A DNA stretch of 12,684 nt from Ectocarpus siliculosus (lineage: Eukaryota > Sar > Phaeophyceae > Ectocarpales > Ectocarpaceae). Both the position numbers and the translations under genes were made by a program. Under the pieces are notes generated by a model. The model was not told the origin of the DNA. It searched no databases and was given only the letters and a program-made list of their open reading frames with translations. Location: the NCBI GenBank assembly GCA_000310025.1, contig FN649742.1, positions 3,211,756 through 3,224,439 of the forward strand, read 5' to 3'. The number at the start of each line of letters is the position of its first letter. Within the stretch, counting starts at the first letter, position 1. This document shows positions 1 to 7,400 of this stretch, piece by piece.

Positions 1-33
1 CCGCCAGAGGGGGCCCCCCGCGGGGCGAAAGCA

Positions 34-54
34 GGGGGGGGGGGGGGGGGGGGG
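34..54 (+). repeat. G21 homopolymer
   Basis: Twenty-one consecutive G, preceded by the palindrome GGGGGCCCCC near 10-19. It is prone to quadruplex formation and to length error in sequencing. Confidence 0.9.
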
Positions 55-354
55 CGGGAACTGTGATACCCCCGTAAAGACCACGTATCGCGAGCATCGC
101 TCTTCTTTCGACGGGCGCTACAGCAGACAGCAGTGCAGTATTGAGAACGCGGTTTTGATGCACGGGTGCGCGGGTTGATAAACATTGACAGTTCGTTCCT
201 GCAATTCTCGCGAACGCCAGGCTAGATAACCTCCTCCTGCTTGTCCCAGCGTAGGATTGGGAATCCCGGTGAGGTAAGGGTAACCAACAGCTTTTCGCCA
301 CTGCTTATTCCTGCCGGACTGCTGCTGCTTTCGCTTTTCCCCATTGTTTTGGGT

Positions 355-650
355 ACCGTAAGAGCCGGAGAGATGGCACCGGGCGGGTTATGGGGTGCGT
401 GCAAACAACGCTGCCGTAGCACTAGTGAGGCCACTGCTGTGTATTTATTTCATTGGGCATCGCACCGGTCGGAGAGATCGCACCGGGGTGCCCTGAAAAA
501 GCTAAGTGAGATAATGCATTTTGCATTTCGGCACCGGGGGCGGAGAGATCGCACCGGTCGGAGAGATTACATCGGGGTGCGACAAAAAACACGACATTTT
601 CTTTTGTTTTAAACGATACCCGGCGCCATCTCTCCGGCTCTCGCGGTAAT
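355..650 (+). repeat. palindromic cluster of GGAGAGAT/CACCGG repeats
   Basis: GGAGAGAT occurs at 367-374, 471-478, 542-549 and 560-567, and as ATCTCTCC at 628-635, each next to a CACCGG-like motif. GCACCGGTCGGAGAGAT is exact at 462-478 and 551-567, and the similarity extends to about 30 bases with three mismatches. The outer copies (about 355-386 and 619-650) are in inverted orientation, about 30 bases with a few mismatches. Frames are open here on both strands (241-612 plus, 422-919 minus), but they look like repeat by-products. Confidence 0.7.
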
Positions 651-1163
651 TGAGATGCCACCGCACGAAAAACGGGAACGTAGTATTTACCCGGGCGGGT
701 GTGTCCAGCAGGTTTTATGAACGTCGTTTCGCTGAAACTTCGGGGAAAAGGATTATGCCACATACATGCCATAGCCAAGTTGCTCTTGTCGAACATGAGC
801 GGTTGCGAGAGAGAGACGCCCACATGCCCGGGTGCCAACGAACATGTACCGTTTATTATTCGAATCTCACACGCGAAAATTGAAAAAATCGCGTTGTGAA
901 CCGGTAGGACACTCGGCAATCAACAGCAGAATGTGAAATATTATTGTTGGAAATTGGCCCGCCCTCGAACCCTCGTTCCACCTATGCATATTCTACGGTC
1001 CATGCACAACAATTTGTCCATTCACGTTTTGTGCGACATCTTTTTAAAGAAAAAAAAATTGAAACGCGAAACAACGATATTCGTGACCGCCTCGTCGAGC
1101 TACGTCGATAGCTGCAGAGTTTTTTTCATTTTGGGAAAATGCAACATTTTTGACCAAAATGAT
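651..1163. other. no recognisable gene
   Basis: Mixed-composition sequence with short frames only, none with a domain or coding-like third positions. It contains short A-runs (near 1050) and a T-rich stretch near 1120. Confidence 0.5.
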
Positions 1164-1333
1164 CCACGGAACCCCCTAAATCAGCTTAGTACCCCCTGTT
1201 TTCCTCCGCGGAGCCCCCATATATTACCACGGTGCCCCCCATTTATCACTGCGGAACCCCCTCTATCACCACGTTGGCCCCCATTTTTGCGCCAAGGCAC
1301 CCCCATTTTATGCCACGGTGCCCCCTCTGTGAA
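1164..1333 (+). repeat. degenerate minisatellite of about 21 bp, 8 units
   Basis: Units of 20-23 bases near CCACGGTGCCCCCATTTATCA start at 1164, 1185, 1206, 1227, 1249, 1269, 1292 and 1313. The invariant core is a CCCCC block at the same place in every unit. The period is about seven codons, so a plus frame (933-1382) and a minus frame (1181-1435) both stay open across it. Confidence 0.85.
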
Positions 1334-1464
1334 TTTTCCCGCGTCCATACCCTTCTTATTCACAACTGATCGCGCACTGTAATAATATACACGCAATGCA
1401 GGACGAAAACACATGCACAGTCTATTCGCATGCACAACACTTCACTCTATCACTCCATATATAA

Positions 1465-1617
1465 TTAATATATGCAAAAACTTTCGGAGAGCGCATCACC
1501 AGCACCGGGTGGAAGCTCATGTTGCTGCGCCGGCTTCGGCTTCTTAGGAGCCGCCCGGCCATCGGCTCCGCGATAGCCGATCTTCTTCTTCTTAGGCCGC
1601 CCCCTAGGATTCCCCAT
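1465..1617 (-). CDS. 50-codon frame with AT-hook-like motif, unconfirmed
   Basis: ATG at 1617 to TAA at 1465-1467. The protein begins MGNPRGRPKKKKIGYRG and continues with RAAPKKPKPAQQ and an acidic/polar end. RGRP followed by lysines is the core of an AT-hook, a minor-groove binding motif of AT-rich DNA. An in-frame TGA lies 27 bases upstream of the ATG, so a longer continuous frame is excluded. It could be a micro-protein, an exon of a spliced gene or a transposon remnant. No promoter or conservation can be shown. Confidence 0.3.
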   Translation of the reverse strand: MGNPRGRPKKKKIGYRGADGRAAPKKPKPAQQHELPPGAGDALSESFCIY

Positions 1618-1844
1618 GGTGCTTGCGTGGGTATTTTGTGTTCTTCAACCTGCAACGTGTGCGAGAGTTGTTTGTGCGTGTTGTGTCGCCCACCAAAGCA
1701 CACCCACCCATGGTGCGGCACAACATGTTGAATATCTCGAAAACTAGATTTTTCCCAGCAAAACCCCAAAACCCCCAACTGTAGATCGACGATAGGGATC
1801 GTTTGCCACTGTTTATTTTGAAATCGGTCCGGTGGTTGTCGCGC

Positions 1845-2016
1845 TGTAAACGAATCAAGTTGATCCTCTACATTCAGTTATTCTCTGATATCTCCTGTAA
1901 TTTCGAGAATTACAAAAAAAAAAAAATCCCCAACCGCAGAATTCCGACATGTGTCCAAATCCGTTGAGTTTTTTGGCATCGGCAACAAACACCACCCTGT
2001 GTAAACGAATCAAGTT
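1845..2016 (+). repeat. 17-bp direct repeat TGTAAACGAATCAAGTT
   Basis: Exact copies at 1845-1861 and 2000-2016, start-to-start distance 155 bases. Looser similarity (A/C-rich CCCCAA blocks) precedes both, suggesting an old local duplication. Confidence 0.75.
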
Positions 2017-2243
2017 TTAAAGGTGTTTCGGGGATAAAAAGTCAAGGAAAAAAAAAAACAAAAAAACTCTCCGTCACGCCATGCGCCTGGAAACAGGGCG
2101 TTTGTGGGTACTTTCAGATTTCGGAACAACCACCTGTGTGCAGAGAAAAGTTGTCATTTGTGCTGTGGCGATTTATGGATTCATTGTTGTGCACGGACTA
2201 TACCATTGTTGTGTGTATCATCATCTCGACTGCTCACGCCAAT
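2017..2243. other. no recognisable gene
   Basis: A-rich tract around 2047-2067, then mixed sequence leading to the inverted repeat. The plus frame 2081-2377 shows no domain and crosses the repeat arm, so it is not supported. Confidence 0.45.
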
Positions 2244-2480
2244 GTACACACGTACCGTATATGACACAAGATAACACACCCCCTTGGCCGATTTTCAAAG
2301 CTCGATTTCTCAACAGCAGGAAGAGTCACAGCGCCGAAAACGGCGGCGTTGGAACCGTCTCGTCGAGAGCTATTTGAAAACGTATTGTTTCATTTATGCA
2401 TCCTCTTCGTTGTGGAGTAATCGAGCTTTGAAAATCGGTCCAGGGGGTGTGTTATCTTGTGTCATATACGGTATGTGTAC
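2244..2480. repeat. long inverted repeat, 67-bp arms, 104-base spacer
   Basis: Left arm 2244-2310 and right arm 2415-2480 are reverse complements with about three mismatches and one 2-base indel. Shared blocks include ATATGACACAAGATAACAC and TTTTCAAAGCTCGATT. The spacer carries its own hairpin CGCCG-AAAA-CGGCG (2332-2345). A transcript would fold into a long hairpin. The structure fits a foldback element or MITE-like remnant, or a small-RNA precursor. No transposase or clear target duplication is seen. Confidence 0.88.
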
Positions 2481-3807
2481 GCCATGTGTCAATGAATATG
2501 CACATGGTGGCGAATAACCCACCGTAAACCACGATACCACGATCCCTTTACCATCCTATCCCATGACAACCATCTAAGAAAACGAAACCACATCCCATCG
2601 AAGCTGATGGTAAGCCCGAAAAATTGGAAGAGGACCCAATACATACGTTGGGCAATTTTTATGTTGACCGGAAGAACTAAAAAAATGATCATCTGCTTGA
2701 GTGCTATGTTTTAGAGGGGAAGAGGTTTCGGGTAGATACCCGTCCTCCCACCAATCACCTCTCGATTATGTAGGACAGAGACAGCTGCTTGGCTGACAGT
2801 CACGCCGCCGAGGGGGAATCCCCCGAAAGACGTGGCACAGCAGCAGCACACGAGACTGCTTCGGACCAAAGGCGGCCAAATGCACACACACATCATACAA
2901 TTGTAGACGGCGTCACGTGCGACTATTAATACTGTCAGAGCCCCTTGACGGCTTGACGGGCCTGGAGGTAAGAAACGTCGAGGCTCAGTTTCTTATTTGG
3001 TCGCCCTGTCGAGTGTATGTAGAGGATCCACCGCTCGCTGCGCTTGTTTCTACAGCATTCGACCATTTTTTTTTTTTTTTTCATGAAAATTTCTCATCTG
3101 CGGGCCCGTTCTATACTCGGCACGCCCCCAGCTTCCAGTATGCGGCAGGCGTCGATGAACCCTGCGCTACCACATGGACTACTATTGCAGACTCTGCTTC
3201 AGTGATGACTACAACTGCATCATGAAAAATGTGAGGCTGCTCTAAACTACATAGTCGACAGCAGTACAACCTTTGGATGTCCTTTGCATACAAGTACTGG
3301 TATTACAGCAGACCACAAAAAAGGGCGAGATAAAACCTGAGGCGGCGGGTCTGTCCGAGTCTATGGTCGTATATGAGCACGTGTAGTACTGCTGTAGTCA
3401 CCCGTCATCGTGGACATTGCAACACACGCCAGCGGTACATACTGCCTGTTGGAATGTCAGAGAGTGGGAATACCCAACGCAGGGGCTTACAGCAGTCTTG
3501 GTGGTTGACACAACGAGACGAGAATGGATATGTTCGGCATGAGACGGCATGGCGATGCCCTGCACCAGAGCAGTTGTAGCAGAAGAGTCTGCACTGCATT
3601 ACGTTGGTACTACTGCTGTAGACGGACTGCATGCAGCCGCTTGAATGCTGCATGCACACATGCGAACATCACAAGACTTTTCTCGGGCCTTGCGTTCTTG
3701 CGCAAGAATAGAATTCACCAGTTTTTTTTTCTCCCTTCGTTCCGACTGCAGCCAGCCGCTTGGATCACAGCGGTAGCGAGACCTGATTGTACACTCACGA
3801 GGAACAA
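2481..3807. other. intergenic stretch without a recognised gene
   Basis: Contains GGGGGAATCCCCC (hairpin, about 2811-2823), a T16 run (3066-3081), dense CAG/CTG-like 8-mers (ACAGCAGT or its complement at 3258, 3388, 3489 and 3612) and an imperfect 22-base direct repeat (about 3626-3647 and 3746-3767, core CAGCCGCTTG). Short minus frames at 2711-2896 and 3111-3293 are open but show no domain. They could at most be 3' exons of the minus-strand candidate at 3808-4038. Confidence 0.45.
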
Positions 3808-4038
3808 TTACTCACCTCCGTCCTCCGTCTTCACCCTCCATTCGTTCGGCAGCAGAGTGACCGGGTTGATCATGATGTCTTCCCGGCGTTGCAGGGGAGC
3901 GCCATCACGGCCGCCACCGCTCTTTCCTCTTCCCGACCCGCCGTGAGACAGCTCCAGGCTCTCGAGCACCATGACGGTGGCCGTCGCCAGCACCATCACA
4001 CCGGCTGCGGCCTTGAGCACCCTACCGAAAGGTGCCAT
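3808..4038 (-). CDS. candidate small single-pass membrane protein or exon, unidentified
   Basis: From the ATG at 4038 the frame gives 76 residues: MAPFGRVLKAAAGVMVLAT..., a hydrophobic segment (about 9-27), then a Gly/Ser/Arg-rich linker and a polar tail (INPVTLLPNEWRVKTEDGG). Codons end mostly in G or C, like the helicase exons and unlike the surrounding DNA. The tail runs into GGAG|GTGAGT at 3816/3815, a strong donor. It may therefore be an internal exon (donor at 3815, possible acceptor CATCTTAG before 4099) rather than ending at TAA 3808-3810. The frame stays open far upstream to 4443, which overlaps helicase exon 1 and is probably fortuitous. I do not recognise a family. Confidence 0.35.
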   Translation of the reverse strand: MAPFGRVLKAAAGVMVLATATVMVLESLELSHGGSGRGKSGGGRDGAPLQRREDIMINPVTLLPNEWRVKTEDGGE

Positions 4039-4309
4039 GAGGCCGACAAGGCTGGTGCCGAGAGCACCAAGCCAAGAAGGCCTTCGGAGGCTGTTCCGAC
4101 TAAGATGATATTTGTGCAGGAGGAGTGATTCGAGATTCGTGTGCGTGCAGAGTTCAGTCAGAGTTCGAGTTCCGAGAGAGCTGGAAATGTAGGTTTCCAG
4201 AGTTCGCGCGGCATGTCTCCATAAAGAAGGCGGCGGCGGCGGCGGCGGCGCCACAACTCGCTTCCCCTCCAGGCGCCAGAGAGGCACCCTCCTCTGAGAC
4301 GCGGATATC
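4039..4309 (+). promoter_or_regulatory. putative divergent promoter and helicase 5' leader
   Basis: Region between the helicase ATG (4310) and the minus-strand candidate ATG (4038). No TATA box is evident near the start. It contains an ATG-TAG start-stop element (4187-4192), a second tiny ORF ATG TCT CCA TAA (4213-4224) and a (GGC)7 tract (4229-4250). All three would lie in the helicase 5' UTR if transcription starts upstream of them. The transcription start cannot be seen from sequence. Confidence 0.3.
4229..4250 (+). repeat. (GGC)7 trinucleotide repeat upstream of helicase start
   Basis: Seven GGC units about 60 bases before the helicase ATG, in the likely 5' UTR. Confidence 0.95.
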
Positions 4310-4459
4310 ATGAGTAACAATGACACGGACAGCACGGCCCGGGACACAGGCCCCGTGTCCATAAACGAATGGGCCCGGGTGCAGCGGAAGCTGCTGAGGC
4401 TTGAACGAGACGAGGAAGTCGAGCAAGTCGCCGGAATGATCAACCAACTTACGGCACAG
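4310..4459 (+). CDS. IGHMBP2: helicase exon 1 (residues 1-50)
   Basis: Encodes the start and the N-terminal helical segment. After a polar leader ([12 protein letters not shown]) comes [20 protein letters not shown], which matches the family opening in which a short helix rich in L and E precedes the 1B barrel. An in-frame TGA at 4295-4297 closes the frame just upstream, supporting this ATG unless an unseen upstream exon exists. The exon ends ...CAG at 4459 with donor GTGGGA, phase 0. Confidence 0.88.
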
Positions 4460-7400
4460 GTGGGACCTCCTTCTCGACGGCTGCTGCTGCCCCGCCCCCT
4501 TTTAGCAGAGTAAGCGGCTTCGGCTCGCTGTGTGCAACGGGGTTTGGCCGCGAAAAGGCACTCGTTCTGCAGCTGTTGTTGCTGTCGTCAGCCGGGTGTT
4601 GGGCATGGCTTTCGCGAAACACACAGAACCTGACTTCTGTGCAAGAACTCTGCGTTATTTGGTCTGTCTTCATCCTTTGACGCCTTCGCTTCCAATATAG
4701 CCAGTCCCCGCTTTTGTTGTCTACAGCAATACTGGGCTCCAAGAAAGTACGACAGCAGTGGCATGGCGGCGAACAGCAGGCCCCCCTTTGTCCGTGTGCA
4801 TAGCAGGGGAACACCCACGGCAGGCACACTAACCTGTGACACACAAGCGGTTGAGGAGATGATGTTGTACATGTGTGGGTAAAAGAGGCGTTGCCTAGTA
4901 TTTTGTACGAAGTACCTCGCAGCAAGCCAGCGTGTGTTGAACACAATTGTAGGCTTGCGGTGTTTCTGTCGAATCGCATATCGGTACCGCTGTACTCCGC
5001 ACATTGTCCCTCGAGTTGCTCGTATATCGAGCGACCCTCGTGGCAAGCCGTACCACCGCTGGCGCTGCTGTGTTGCTGGCATTTTCTCTCCTGCTTCACT
5101 GCTGTCCGACAACGCCTCCTACTGCAACTATGCATACAACACATGGTACTGAAGTACTTTAAGAGGGGGGGTTGAATCGATCATGCTCCCCTGTTCCCCG
5201 CACCAGCTGTCTATGTAGATACCACGAGTGCTTCTGCCGCGATTGCCTTGTACAGCTGCTCTGAGGCACTTATCTATACGGGCGGAGCGCCTAACCGCAC
5301 ATCGTCATGAGCACCTCCAGTGTTTTCTCCCGGCCAAACACGTGAATGTACTGAACCACCGTCGTCGTCGACCGGTCGTGATTGCCACAAACGCTTCAAA
5401 CACACACCACCACGTAGGAATGCATGGAGCGCGGTGTCAGCCTCGTTCCTCTCGCGGTGACGGGGCTGTCGACGGGTTTGTACGGAAGGGCGTGCGTCTC
5501 CGTCGGGGATCCCAAGGGCCGGCCGCTGCCTGCCCACAGGCTGGGCGCCGGCGACCAGGTCCGCCTGTACAGCTCCAAGGGGGGCAAGGGTGACGTCGAG
5601 GGAGGGATATCTGAGATATCGGGTGAGGAAACCGCTCTTTCCTGCTTGTCGTCGCCATCATTTAGTTGTTCCACATTGCGTATGGCCTGTTCATGTTCAG
5701 TCACCTCTTATCTTAGACCTGGAGCGTTTCTCAAGCCTGTGGTACCGCGCATGTGGGAGCGACTCGGGTGCAAGAAAACAAAGTGTAGGTCGGTCCATAC
5801 AAAAACCGTGTGTAGTTTCGTACGATTCGAGCGACGCTTCTTCTTGCTGTCGTTTGCTGTACGTGTAGTAGGTGTAAACCGGTGAGCGGGGGAGTGTGTA
5901 CATACACACGTATATGATAGTTGGGCGTTCTGACGTGCTTCGTTGTTCGTGGAGAACTACAAAAGTAGTCTATCTATATTGTAGCGCGAAACCGCAACAT
6001 TTGTTCGTCTGGTGTTGAAACAAGTCGTTTCAAACATACACCACACGCCTCAAAACAAAAGCGCTCCATGTGTGATACGTACTTCTACGTTTGTCGTATT
6101 GAACGCTCCTTTTTCGCTGCTATATACTCTACGATGATGACACCTGTCGAACCAAAACGCCCACGCTCCCATCTGTCAGGCGTGGTGGGGAAGGTGACCG
6201 AGGGGACGGTAGAAGTGATCAGCGAGGACGCGGACGATGCCGGCTCTCTACGGGCCCCGCTAAGGCTGGATGTCGTAGCCAGCGAGGCCACGCACAAGAA
6301 GCTCATGCTGGTGAGTCAGTTCTGGCTTCGCATGGGGCCTGGTACACGGGGCTTTGAGGGGGGGGGGGGGGGACGGGCGGCGTACCCCCCTTGTTTCGGC
6401 TGGCGTTAGGGTATGAAGCTTCTCGTAATATCACCAACCGGTTACCGTACCGGCGGGGAGCGTACGTTTGCGTGTGTTTTCGTCCCGTATATGCTGGGTG
6501 CCACTCTGGCCTTTCGGCAAATGGTTATCGAACCAGCCGGGGTTACGCAGACAGGAGGAAGGCCGTTTGCACTGCTGTGGTAATCAATGCGAAGTTTCCA
6601 ATGGGCGTGCCGGGTTCACCTCGGCGTTAGCGGTGATGTTTTGCAACGAACTCACGCGGCATATCGTCTGTCGCTCGCTAGAAGAATCGTTGCCGGGCAG
6701 GATGGCGAAAGCGGGCGCGGTGGCAAGTGCGGCGGCGGCGTCGGCGGCAGTCACGCCGACCATCTTATCGTACGCCCTTACCCTCTTCCGCCCCCCTCCC
6801 TCCGTTGGTAAACCTGGGCCGGTGAAAACCCGGCATATTGCTCCGTCCCGGCATTGTAAGGATGCGAGGTCTACTGACTACAGCATGCGTGTACGTGAGC
6901 TCACCCCCCTCCCTCCGTTGTCAACTCCGCGTGCCCGCACACGGTCTTTCCTGCCCCCCCCCTCCCCCCTCCACAGGGCCTAGACGCTCTGGAGAAATAC
7001 CCCGGCGGAGGGCCCGCCGAGCGCGTTATCAACGTGCTCTTCGGCTCGGAACCGCCGTCGGCTGCTGCTGTTGCCCCGACGGGGCCCCCGGCGGCGACGC
7101 TTTCATCACTGGCCCTTAGGTCGCTGAACGACTCCCAGCGAGAGGCTGTGGCATTTGCGCTGGCGACCCGCGACGTGGCGCTCATACACGGCCCCCCAGG
7201 TGGGTGCGATGCTGGCCGCCGGTGCCCGTTTTTCCCTCCCGGCCCTTAGTTTTGTGTGGGGAAGCAAGCGTTGGTGGGTGTGCGCTTTTCACTTTTTTTT
7301 CGGGGATAATTCAGTTGCGGAGGGAGGGGGGGAGGCGCTATTTCGCGTGCCGGGTAGGTTCTGCGCTTGACCGTTTGCTTCGCGTCGGCGGTGCTAAGCG

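Noticed and set aside
422-919. Minus-strand frame of 165 codons
   Set aside because: Crosses the GGAGAGAT repeat cluster, has no domain, and its openness over the cluster follows from the repeats.
960-985. CCCTCGAACCCTCG, resembling a reverse-complement T-arm of a tRNA
   Set aside because: No flanking stem pairing or D-arm on the minus strand.
1164-1333. CRISPR-like array of regular repeats
   Set aside because: Units are contiguous with no unique spacers and are degenerate; the setting is eukaryotic. It is a minisatellite.
933-1382. Plus-strand proline-rich frame of 149 codons
   Set aside because: Its proline-rich half is the 21-bp minisatellite, and the other strand is equally open there.
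2711-2955. Minus-strand open stretch following an acceptor-like CCTCCAG, possible last exon of the 3808-4038 candidate
   Set aside because: The phase would fit, but the product is Cys-rich and hydrophobic with no recognisable feature, and codon use is not distinctive. Not enough support.
4125-4313. Plus-strand frame overlapping the helicase start by ATGA, a possible leader or coupled upstream ORF
   Set aside because: It has no ATG (starts only at GTG), and its poly-Ala is the (GGC)7 tract.
4449-5144. Long antisense frame (231 codons), with a second overlapping one at 4588-5112, inside helicase intron 1
   Set aside because: No recognisable domain, Cys/Ser-rich composition without order, several frames open at once on both strands, and the first overlaps the splice donor region. 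Probably low stop density.
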